A stretch of 64,000 nt of DNA from COMBO-56-21 sp038852315 (GTDB lineage: Archaea; Thermoplasmatota; Thermoplasmata; UBA10834), in the NCBI GenBank assembly GCA_038852315.1, contig JAWCKF010000004.1, positions 44,809-108,808 on the forward strand, written 5' to 3'. The notes beneath the pieces were generated by a model that had not been told where the DNA came from, made no database searches, and saw only the letters and a program-made list of their open reading frames with translations. Of the stretch, positions 7,843-15,649 are shown piece after piece (position 1 is the first letter of the stretch; every line of letters starts with the position of its first letter). The position numbers were made by a program, and so were the translations under genes.

Positions 7843-8055
7843 GTCAAGGTCCTCCAATTGGTGTGGGGAGCGGAGCCAGGGGTCTTCCTCATTCGCGGGG
7901 CGCTGAAAAAGAGGCTAGCTCCGCTCCTCAGACCGTTGTAGGAAGGCGAAGGGGATATTCCTTGTCCCGCACACTCCACTCCATGCGGTCACACCCAGTC
8001 GTATGACAACCCTTATATGCGGGTACCTGGAATGCGAGAGCGGAACACCAGAGGA
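7843..8055. promoter_or_regulatory. Divergent YHS / thi4 intergenic region with hairpin, shared 12-mer and TATA boxes
   Basis: GGAGCGGAGC (7867-7876) and GCTCCGCTCC (7918-7927) are perfect 10-bp inverted arms around a 41-nt loop. They lie between the YHS start and a TATA-like AAGGAATATCCCC (7963-7951, minus strand), so they would fold in a YHS 5' leader of about 90 nt. CACCCAGTCGTA (7992-8003) repeats the element at the regulator promoter. TTATAT at 8013-8018 is the probable TATA box for thi4 and predicts a start site near 8041. Confidence 0.5.
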
Positions 8056-8061
8056 ATGTGG

Positions 8062-8853
8062 ATGCCGATATTCGAGAAATCATCAGAGAGTTCCGTGACG
8101 AGAGCGATTGTGTCGCAGTTCGCGAAGGACATGAACCAGTTCGCCGACACTGATGTCATCGTCGTGGGGGGCGGGCCGAGCGGCCTGATGGCCGCCCACG
8201 ATCTGGCGAAGAAGAAGGTCAAGGTGCTTGTGATAGAGAGGAACAACTACCTCGGAGGGGGGTTCTGGATAGGCGGGTTCCTGATGAACACGCTCACGAT
8301 AAGAGCCCCTGCGCAGAAAGTGCTGGATGAGCTCGGCATAGCCTACAAGCAGTACGAGAAGGGCCTGTATGTGACCTCCGGGCCTCTTGCATGCTCGAAG
8401 CTGATAGCTGCGGCGTGCGAGGCGGGGGTCAACATACTCAACATGACATCGTTCGATGATCTCGTGCTGCGTGAGAAGAACAGGGTGGCGGGCGTGGTCA
8501 TCAACTGGTCGCCCGTCGCGACGCTCCCCCGGCAGATCAGCTGCGTGGACCCCGTGGCGCTCGAGTCGAAGCTCGTGATAGACGCCACGGGCCATGACGC
8601 CTCCGTCGTGAGGAAGCTGGAGGAGCGCGGCCTGATAAAGACACCTGGGTTCGGCGCCATGTGGATCGAACAGAGCGAGGACGCCGTGGTGGAGCACAGC
8701 GGATTCGCTCATCCAGGTCTCATCGTGATAGGCATGGCGGTATCAACCACCTTCGGCCTGCCCCGAATGGGCCCGACATTCGGGTCGATGCTGCTCTCGG
8801 GCAGACGTGGGGCAGAGGTCGCCTATGAGCACCTCAAGAAGGGAAGGCGCTGA
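8062..8853 (+). CDS. thi4: Thiamine thiazole synthase (Thi4 family), Cys-type
   Basis: Thi4 makes the thiazole half of thiamine from NAD, glycine and a sulfur donor; archaeal relatives were once annotated as ribulose-1,5-bisphosphate synthetase. The protein has the FAD/NAD-binding glycine motif DVIVVGGGPSGLMAAHDLA near the N-terminus, GGGFWIGGFLMN, and VIDATGHDASVV. At the sulfur-donor position the sequence reads ISCVDPVALE, with Cys (residue 161 from this start) where several anaerobic archaea have His. ATG 8062 is preceded by AGAGGA and fits the TATA position; upstream ATGs at 8017 and 8056 are less likely. It overlaps the next gene by 29 nt. Confidence 0.88.
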   Translation: MPIFEKSSESSVTRAIVSQFAKDMNQFADTDVIVVGGGPSGLMAAHDLAKKKVKVLVIERNNYLGGGFWIGGFLMNTLTIRAPAQKVLDELGIAYKQYEKGLYVTSGPLACSKLIAAACEAGVNILNMTSFDDLVLREKNRVAGVVINWSPVATLPRQISCVDPVALESKLVIDATGHDASVVRKLEERGLIKTPGFGAMWIEQSEDAVVEHSGFAHPGLIVIGMAVSTTFGLPRMGPTFGSMLLSGRRGAEVAYEHLKKGRR

Positions 8854-9670
8854 GCGCCGGCTGCGTCGGATACGTCTGCACACCCCGGAAGGCAAGGAAC
8901 CGCCGGACTTGCTTCCTGTTAGGGAGTACCTCGACTCCATGTTCGACGACGTGCAGGTTCGTCTGATTAGGTCGCCCTTTGCCAGGCTCTCGGGCCCAAC
9001 ACTGGACCGGGTGGCGAGGCAGATTGCGCAGGCTAGAACAAAGGATCCCACGCAGGCGCGTCAGACTCACATCCCGACGGAGGCTGAGGTGGACTACGAA
9101 AGACGTGCGATTAGAGGAACCGCAAGGCTGGGCGGCATCCCCTACGACGGAAGGAGCCTCCTCGACCTCTATTCGGACATCATGTCTCGGGAGCTGGATC
9201 CCACGGCGGCATCCATTGTTTTCACCAACCGGCTCATCACGACCTTCTCGAGGGATGATCTGCGGCATCATCTGCGCATGCTTGTCTGCGGGTTCCCGAG
9301 CATCATATCTGTTCCGGGAGTTGTCGAGGCGCCCGCGAGGCCGAGGGAGTACTACGTCCTGCGACGAGAGTTGGAGGTCATGGGAGCGGCGCCCTTCCAG
9401 CTCGAACGACTGAAGGACGAGTTCAAAGGCAGGTTCATCGGCTATGGCGACGAAGCCGTCATAGAGGTCTTGAAGGGACTGGCACTGCAGGCGGTCATGT
9501 TCCACATGACTCTCGAACCGTTCTGTGATTCTCGGTACTGCAGGCTGTTCAACGCTCACTGGCAGGAGGAGCTCGTCCAATCACAGCTCCGCGGGGACAG
9601 GTTCTGCCCCCGCCATGCCGCCCTCGTCGCAAGACTGCGTCGCCGGCCCACCATGAACTGGCTGTCGTGA
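8825..9670 (+). CDS. Uncharacterised archaeal protein, resembles DUF6775 putative metallopeptidase family
   Basis: A 281-residue soluble protein that starts inside the end of thi4. The segments YDGRSLLDLYSDIM, VFTNRLITTF, HLRMLVCGFPSIISVPGVVE and the C-terminal FCDSRYCRLFNAHWQEEL and FCPRH look like an archaeal family I remember as DUF6775 (annotated as putative metallopeptidase). I do not see a clear HExxH zinc motif; the Cys and His near the C-terminus could bind a metal. The overlap with thi4 suggests co-translation, but no functional link to thiazole synthesis is known to me. The family assignment is from memory. Confidence 0.6.
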   Translation: MSTSRREGAERRLRRIRLHTPEGKEPPDLLPVREYLDSMFDDVQVRLIRSPFARLSGPTLDRVARQIAQARTKDPTQARQTHIPTEAEVDYERRAIRGTARLGGIPYDGRSLLDLYSDIMSRELDPTAASIVFTNRLITTFSRDDLRHHLRMLVCGFPSIISVPGVVEAPARPREYYVLRRELEVMGAAPFQLERLKDEFKGRFIGYGDEAVIEVLKGLALQAVMFHMTLEPFCDSRYCRLFNAHWQEELVQSQLRGDRFCPRHAALVARLRRRPTMNWLS

Positions 9671-12600
9671 TCAGAGCGGGGAGGTACTGAGCTCCGCTGT
9701 TCTTCGGTGGAACTGTCCGAGGTGGTTCACCTGGAGACTCCGCTTCTTCTCGTGCTCCATCGCGAGAACGGCCGCTCGCGCCCCCTGTATCGTGGTGAAC
9801 ATGGGAATCTGAAGTTCCACGGCCAGTCTCCGCATCATGTATCCGTCCCTGCGTGCTCCCGACGCCTCGGTCGGTGTGTTTATGACCATGCTCACCTCCC
9901 CTGCCCGCATCAGGGACAGGGCGTCCGGGGAGCCATGCTCCGAAATCCTGAACACAGAGATGGGCTCGAGTCCGTGTCTTCTGAGAAAGTCAGCGGTGCC
10001 CTTTGTGGCGTATAGGCCGAACCCTAGCGATTCGAGGCGCTTCGCGATGTCGACGGCGGCCTGCTTGTCGGTGTCCGCGACACTGATGAACACTCTGCCT
10101 GATCTGGGGAGTCTCTGGCCAGATGCGACAAGCGCCTTCCAGACTGCTGCAGGATAGCTCTTGTCTATGCCCATCACCTCACCTGTAGACTTCATCTCGG
10201 GTCCGAGTATGCTGTCCACGCCGGGCAGCTTGAGGAACGGGAAGACGGATGCTTTGACGGCAACGTGGTCGCACTTCGCCATGCCCGTAAGCCCGAGCTC
10301 CTTCAATGGCTTCCCGAGCATGACCTGGGTTGCCACCTTGGCTAGGGGTACGCCCGTTGCCTTAGACACCACAGGCACAGTCCGACTCGCGCGCGGATTC
10401 GCCTCCAGCATGTAGATCCGCCCGTCCTTGTAGGCCAGCTGAAGGTTGATCAGGCCAACGGTCTTCAACGCGAGCGCGACCTTACGCGTGATATCGATCA
10501 CCTCGTTGACCGTCCTCTCGTTGAGCGTCTGCGGAGGAAGCACCATGGTGGCGTCCCCCGAGTGCACCCCGGCCTCCTCGATGTGTTCGAGGATGCCACC
10601 GATGTACACGTCGCGCCCGTCGCACACAGCATCCACATCTATCTCGACCGCGTGTGTGAGGTACTTGTCCACCAGTATGGGCCGTCTCTTCGAGACGCGA
10701 ACGGCGCTCTTCATGTAAGTCTCGAGCTCGGATTCATTGTAGACTATCTCCATGGCCCTGCCACCGAGCACATAGCTGGGCCTTATGAGCACTGGATAAC
10801 CTATCTCCTCGGCGAGTCCCTTGACCTCGTCGAACGAGGTGCCGGTCCCTGACCTGGGCTGAAGGATTCCGAGCTCCTCCATGAGCTTCGAGAACCGCTT
10901 CCTGTCTTCCGCGAGGTCTATCGAGTCAGGAGAGGTGCCAAGTATCCTCGTCTTCGACCCCTTCAGCTCTCTTTGGAGCGGCAACGCGAGGTTGATGGCC
11001 GTCTGCCCGCCGAACTGCAATATCACACCGTCAGCCTGCTCCTTCTCGATGACGTTCAGCACGTCCTCTACAGTTATAGGCTCGAAGTACAGCCGCGTGG
11101 ACACATCGAAATCGGTCGAGACAGTCTCGGGGTTGTTGTTCACCATCACGGCATCTATCCCCATCTCCCTCAGGGCCAGCGCGCCGTGGACACAGCAATA
11201 GTCGAACTCGATCCCCTGCCCTATTCTGATCGGACCGGCACCGACGACAACGACTTTCATCCGGTCTGAGTTGCGCGCCTCGCACTCCCTCTCGTACGTG
11301 CTGTAGAAGTAGGGCGTCTGCGCCTCGAACTCGGCAGCACAAGTGTCCACCATCTTGAACACAGGCAAGATTCCTGAGGATTTCCTCATCGACCTTATCG
11401 TCCTCTCATCTTCGCCCGTGACAGCCGAGATGTACTCGTCCCCGAACCCGAGGGATTTCGCCTTTGCCAGCAGCTGTGGTGTCAGATGCTCTGCCAGAGC
11501 GGTTTCAAGATCCACTATCTCCTTGATCTTCTTGAGGAAGAACATGTCCCACGCTGTCAGCTCGGCTACGCGCTCGAGGCTGATGCCGCGTCTGATCGCC
11601 TCGGCTATGACGAAGAGCCTCCTGTCTGTCGGGACCGAGAGTTCCTGCACGATCTCCTCGTCGGTGAGCTTCTCTGTTGCCTCGAGTCCTGCCCTGTCTA
11701 TCTCGAGCGACCTGACGGCCTTCAGGAGCGCCTCCTGGACGTTCCTCCCTATTGCCATCACCTCGCCCGTGCTCTTCATCTGCGTCCCGAGGCGCCTGTC
11801 GACGGTCCTGAACTTGTCGAAAGGCCACCGAGGTATCTTCATCACCACGTAGTCTATCGTCGGCTCAAACGCCGCGCATGTCTTGCCCGTGATCGCGTTT
11901 GGTATCTCGTCCAGCGTCTTCCCGATGGCGATTTTCGCCGCCACCCTCGCGATCGGATAGCCCGTGGCCTTTGACGCGAGCGCCGAGCTCCGGGACACGC
12001 GGGGATTGACCTCTATCACCCGGTATTCTCCCGTCTGCGGGTGCACGGCGAACTGTATGTTGGCGCCGCCTTCAATGCCCAGCGCGCGGATGATCTTGAT
12101 CGAGGCGTTCCTCAGCTGCTGGTGGTCCTCATCGCTGAGCGTCTGGGCCGGCGCGACGACTATGCTCTCACCAGTGTGTATCCCCATCGCGTCAAGGTTC
12201 TCCATGTTGCACACGATTATGCAGTTGTCCTTCGAATCCCTCATCACCTCATACTCGAACTCCTTCCACCCTATGACGCTCTCCTCAATGAGGACCTGGT
12301 GTATGCGCGAGTAGATCAGCCCCCTCCCGACGATGTCCACCAGGTCCTCCTCGTTGCGCGCTATCCCGCCGCCCGTGCCCCCGAGCGTGAAGGCCGGCCT
12401 CACCAGCACAGGGTATCCGCCAATCTCCTTGGCGGCGGCCTTCGCCTCCTCCACGGAGACAACAGTCCTGCTCTTGGGTATCGGCTCGCCGAGTCCTATC
12501 ATCGTGCGCCTGAACAGCTCGCGGTCCTCGGAGAGGGCTATCGCACGAGGCTGACTGCCTAGCAGCTCCACGCCCAGCCTCTCGAGAGTCCCATTCTCTG

Positions 12601-12910
12601 CCAGTTCCGAGCAGATGTTGAGCGCGGTCTGCCCTCCCATTCCTGACAATATGCCGTCCACACGCTCCTTCTCGACGATCTTAGCCACGGTCTCCGGAGT
12701 CAGTGGCTCGATGTATACGATGTCAGCCGTCTCCTCATCAGTCTGGATCGTCGCGGGGTTGGAGTTGACAAGGACGGTCGTGTACCCCTCCTCCCTCAGA
12801 GCCCTGCACGCTTGGGAGCCTGAAAAGTCGAACTCCGCTGCTTGGCCGATGATTATGGGGCCCGAACCTATCACCATCAGCTTCTTCAGGTCCTCGCGCT
12901 TCGGGATCAT
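9671..12910 (-). CDS. carB: Carbamoyl-phosphate synthase large subunit
   Basis: A full-length, 1079-residue large subunit that makes carbamoyl phosphate for pyrimidine and arginine synthesis. It has two homologous ATP-grasp halves: the first begins KLMVIGSGPIIIGQAAEFD, the second VVVVGAGPIRIGQGIEFD near residue 556. VRPAFTLGGTGGGIA and IRPSYVLGGRAMEIV are the paired ATP loops, and an MGS-like allosteric domain forms the C-terminus (VADTDKQAAVDIAKRLESLG). It overlaps carA by 4 nt (12907-12910) and ends directly at the stop of the convergent upstream gene. Confidence 0.97.
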   Translation of the reverse strand: MIPKREDLKKLMVIGSGPIIIGQAAEFDFSGSQACRALREEGYTTVLVNSNPATIQTDEETADIVYIEPLTPETVAKIVEKERVDGILSGMGGQTALNICSELAENGTLERLGVELLGSQPRAIALSEDRELFRRTMIGLGEPIPKSRTVVSVEEAKAAAKEIGGYPVLVRPAFTLGGTGGGIARNEEDLVDIVGRGLIYSRIHQVLIEESVIGWKEFEYEVMRDSKDNCIIVCNMENLDAMGIHTGESIVVAPAQTLSDEDHQQLRNASIKIIRALGIEGGANIQFAVHPQTGEYRVIEVNPRVSRSSALASKATGYPIARVAAKIAIGKTLDEIPNAITGKTCAAFEPTIDYVVMKIPRWPFDKFRTVDRRLGTQMKSTGEVMAIGRNVQEALLKAVRSLEIDRAGLEATEKLTDEEIVQELSVPTDRRLFVIAEAIRRGISLERVAELTAWDMFFLKKIKEIVDLETALAEHLTPQLLAKAKSLGFGDEYISAVTGEDERTIRSMRKSSGILPVFKMVDTCAAEFEAQTPYFYSTYERECEARNSDRMKVVVVGAGPIRIGQGIEFDYCCVHGALALREMGIDAVMVNNNPETVSTDFDVSTRLYFEPITVEDVLNVIEKEQADGVILQFGGQTAINLALPLQRELKGSKTRILGTSPDSIDLAEDRKRFSKLMEELGILQPRSGTGTSFDEVKGLAEEIGYPVLIRPSYVLGGRAMEIVYNESELETYMKSAVRVSKRRPILVDKYLTHAVEIDVDAVCDGRDVYIGGILEHIEEAGVHSGDATMVLPPQTLNERTVNEVIDITRKVALALKTVGLINLQLAYKDGRIYMLEANPRASRTVPVVSKATGVPLAKVATQVMLGKPLKELGLTGMAKCDHVAVKASVFPFLKLPGVDSILGPEMKSTGEVMGIDKSYPAAVWKALVASGQRLPRSGRVFISVADTDKQAAVDIAKRLESLGFGLYATKGTADFLRRHGLEPISVFRISEHGSPDALSLMRAGEVSMVINTPTEASGARRDGYMMRRLAVELQIPMFTTIQGARAAVLAMEHEKKRSLQVNHLGQFHRRTAELSTSPL

Positions 12911-13977
12911 GCCACCCCCATCATGCGAAGGAACCTGTCGAAGAGGAAGCTCGTGTCGTGGGGTCCAGGATGAGCTTCCGGGTGGAACTGGACCGAGAAT
13001 ATCGGAAGCTCCGAGTGCATCAGCCCCTCCACGGTGCCGTCGTTTAGGTTGGTCACATTCACCTCGAACCCGGCTTTCTCCGCAGATGCTCGGTCGACCG
13101 CGAACCCGTGGTTCTGCGATGTTATGTACACCCTGCCATCCATCCCTACGGGCTGGTTGATGCCCCTGTGTCCGAACTTCAGCTTGTAGGTCTTGGCGCC
13201 AAAGGCAAGCGAGAGGATCTGATGGCCAAGGCAGATGCCCATGATGGGCAGCTCGTCCTTCAGCTTCCTCAGAGCCGACACAGTGGTTTTCACGACATCG
13301 GGGTGCGCGGGATTGCCAGGTCCGTTCGAGATGAATAGACCATCGGGCCTGAGGTCAAGGACGACATCCGCTGGCGTATCGAACGGCAGCCTGATCACAT
13401 TGAACCTTCTTCTCAGCTCGCGGAGTATGCTCGCCTTCACGCCGCAGTCGTAGATGGCGACAGTCTTCTCACAACCCTCGTCGTGGCGGATGATAGCATT
13501 CGTGCTCACCTGTTTGACGAGGTTGGTCTCCTCGGGGTGAGTCATCGTCCTCACCCTGTCCAGCAACGCGTCGGGATCGGAAGTGCCGATCCCTCCCTTC
13601 ATTGTCCCGAACATGCGGAGCTTGCGGATCAGCGACCTCGTGTCTATGCCTGATATCCCGGGGACGGATGCGCGGCGCAGGAACTCAGCAATAGTCATGG
13701 TGCAGCTTCTGTGGCTCGGTGTGTCGCAGGCCTCCCTGACGGCGTATCCCCACACCTGAACCCTGTCGGATTCCATGTCGCGCGAGTTCACGCCGTAGTT
13801 CCCTATGAGGGGATACGAGGCGACGAGTATCTGCCCACAATACGAAGGATCTGTCAGGGATTCCTGGTAGCCCGTCATCCCTGTGGCAAAGACCACCTCA
13901 CCGAAGACTTCTCGGACCGCGCCGAAAGCCTCCCCCTCGAAGACCGATCCATCTTCGAGGACCAGGAAGCCCCTCAT
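12907..13977 (-). CDS. carA: Carbamoyl-phosphate synthase small subunit (glutaminase)
   Basis: A 356-residue glutamine amidotransferase subunit supplying ammonia to CarB. The N-terminus (GFLVLEDGSVFEGEAFGA, then EVVFATGMTGYQESLTDPSY) is the CarA-specific domain. The C-terminal class I amidotransferase has the nucleophile in MGICLGHQILSLAFG and the His/Glu pair in SVQFHPEAHPGP. A TATA-like TTTAACC about 30 bp upstream (14004-14014) predicts an almost leaderless carAB transcript. Confidence 0.97.
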   Translation of the reverse strand: MRGFLVLEDGSVFEGEAFGAVREVFGEVVFATGMTGYQESLTDPSYCGQILVASYPLIGNYGVNSRDMESDRVQVWGYAVREACDTPSHRSCTMTIAEFLRRASVPGISGIDTRSLIRKLRMFGTMKGGIGTSDPDALLDRVRTMTHPEETNLVKQVSTNAIIRHDEGCEKTVAIYDCGVKASILRELRRRFNVIRLPFDTPADVVLDLRPDGLFISNGPGNPAHPDVVKTTVSALRKLKDELPIMGICLGHQILSLAFGAKTYKLKFGHRGINQPVGMDGRVYITSQNHGFAVDRASAEKAGFEVNVTNLNDGTVEGLMHSELPIFSVQFHPEAHPGPHDTSFLFDRFLRMMGVA

Positions 13978-14082
13978 TCACAAGACCTTTCGTGTATTCC
14001 GAGATGGGTTAAAGAAGCTTGCTGTGTCTTTCTCGACTAACTCGGCTGCGTATATCGCATATCCGACAAAACGAGTGGGACG

Positions 14083-14676
14083 CTATCTCCGGCGCCATTC
14101 CTCAGCGAGCAGCGCGAACACCATGTCGTCGAGGAAGCGTCCGCGGTGGAAGGTGTTCTGCCTCAGGGTGCCCTCGTACTTGAAACCGAGCTTCCTAGCC
14201 AGTGCCTGGGATGGCTGGTTCATCGGGTCGATGTATATGACTATCCTGTTGAGTCTCATAACGGAGAATCCGAAATCGATTGCGGCAGTCATCGCCTCAG
14301 TCATGTACCCCTGTCTTCTGTACTCGCTCACCAGGTCGTATCCCATCTCCGCCCTGTAGCCAAAACCGTCGCCCTTCACCCAGTTGTGAAAGCCGAGGGT
14401 CCCGACCAGCTTCCTCTCAGCCTTCAGCTCCATCCCCCACCTGATGCCTCTGTTCTCCCTGAACGGATTGATGCAGTACATCATCAGCTCTTTTCTTGCA
14501 TCCTCGATTGTAGTGGGCGGGTCAAATGCCTCCATCTCGACTACCACGGGGTCGGAGAAGTTAGCTAGGTAGAACTCTGCGTCGTCAAGAGTCATCTCCC
14601 TCAGCACTAATCTGGGTGTTTCGAGCGTGGGGAACTCGCCAAATTCCACGAGCCTGCCGTTCTCGTCGTATTTCAT
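14083..14676 (-). CDS. GNAT-family N-acetyltransferase (RimJ/RimL type)
   Basis: A 197-residue acetyl-CoA-dependent acyltransferase. It opens with FPTLETPRLVLREMTLDD, the usual start of RimJ/RimL-like proteins, and has the acetyl-CoA loop in EYRRQGYMTEAMTAAIDFGF and the C-terminal NQPSQALARKLGFKYEGTLR. The substrate may be a protein N-terminus or a small amine; nothing in the sequence decides this. It stands alone, tail to tail with nothing, 105 bp before carA on the same strand. Confidence 0.85.
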   Translation of the reverse strand: MKYDENGRLVEFGEFPTLETPRLVLREMTLDDAEFYLANFSDPVVVEMEAFDPPTTIEDARKELMMYCINPFRENRGIRWGMELKAERKLVGTLGFHNWVKGDGFGYRAEMGYDLVSEYRRQGYMTEAMTAAIDFGFSVMRLNRIVIYIDPMNQPSQALARKLGFKYEGTLRQNTFHRGRFLDDMVFALLAEEWRRR

Positions 14677-14821
14677 AGCTCCTTAAAGAGTGTAAGGCGG
14701 TTCCCTATACTTGGCTGCATCTCTTCACACCGATTCCGCCCGCCAATGCCTTTTAGAACCACCAAAGCCCTCAACCCATGGGCTTCGAGGGATGTTTCCA
14801 GAACATTGCAAGGAGGTCAGC

Positions 14822-15649
14822 GTGAAGAAGGTCGACTTCGAGCTGACCCCTGAGAGCATAAAGAGCTATCTGCGCAAGAGGAAGGTGTACATCCGAAGCA
14901 GGTACTTCGTCCTGAACTCGGGTGATGATTGGGCCGTCGCGCTGGTGGTCAAGAAGCTCACAAACGAGGTCCTCCAGGAGGTCGCTTCGGTTCATGTCCT
15001 CTCCCTCCCCCACGAGACGACCTACATCGAGGAACCAGGTCTTGAGATAATGTCCGCCTCAGCGATGGGAGCGCTGAGGGAGAAGGTGGGCTCGAAGTGT
15101 GTCGTGGTCAAGGGCAAGGCGGAGCACGTCTCGTTCTTCATCGATGAGCCTCCGTACCGCCTAACTGTGTTCGATGTGGTCCCGCCTGCGCCCTCGAAGC
15201 TAGTGGGCCTGGTCCAGAACGCACTCGATACCTACTTGCAGAACATGTACGTGAAGGTCGATTTTGTGAGCGCGGACCTCAATGAGCTCGCTGCATCGGC
15301 GGACACTGACACGATCATGTTCCCTTGTCGGGCATCCGGGCTCGTGTCCAAAGGGAAGACGCTGTTCTTGGATGAGACGCCGGAGCTGGGCCCGGAGGAG
15401 CTCGCCGGCGTGACTCTCGTCGGGTGCAGCCTCTCCGCGCGGATCTTCAAAGCGGTATATGGTGTGGAACCCAAGCTCATCAACATATGTCCGAAGGACC
15501 TCTTGAGGAAGACGGGGATCCAAGGGCCCAAGTTGATCAAGTGCTGTCAGCTGAAGGAGGGCTACGAGGTCGAAGGCGATCTCGGGATAGTCCCGTGGGG
15601 CGCGAGGACGCCCGAAGTCGTGGACGCTCTGAGGGCGATCCTCCGCTAG
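14822..15649 (+). CDS. Uncharacterised archaeal protein (275 aa)
   Basis: A soluble alpha/beta protein I do not recognise with confidence. It begins KKVDFELTPESIKSYLRKR and includes TIMFPCRASGLVSKGKTLFL, GVTLVGCSLSARIFKAVYG and IQGPKLIKCCQLKEGYEVEG, with several conserved-looking Cys (FPCRA, GCSLS, NICPKD, KCCQ). The start is GTG 14822 with AAGGAGG 5 nt upstream; a longer frame to 14711 lacks such a site. The C-terminus overlaps the convergent PAPS-reductase-like gene by 4 nt. The four cysteine sites might suggest a metal or sulfur role next to that gene; this is only a suggestion. Confidence 0.6.
   Translation: MKKVDFELTPESIKSYLRKRKVYIRSRYFVLNSGDDWAVALVVKKLTNEVLQEVASVHVLSLPHETTYIEEPGLEIMSASAMGALREKVGSKCVVVKGKAEHVSFFIDEPPYRLTVFDVVPPAPSKLVGLVQNALDTYLQNMYVKVDFVSADLNELAASADTDTIMFPCRASGLVSKGKTLFLDETPELGPEELAGVTLVGCSLSARIFKAVYGVEPKLINICPKDLLRKTGIQGPKLIKCCQLKEGYEVEGDLGIVPWGARTPEVVDALRAILR

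Noticed and set aside
7704..7979. 91-codon minus-strand frame overlapping the YHS gene
   Set aside because: Low-complexity sequence with no domain; YHS frame has a ribosome-binding site and a complete domain.
7843..8061. TPP riboswitch before thi4
   Set aside because: Conserved CUGAGA and following core sequences are absent, and the predicted start site leaves a leader of about 20 nt.
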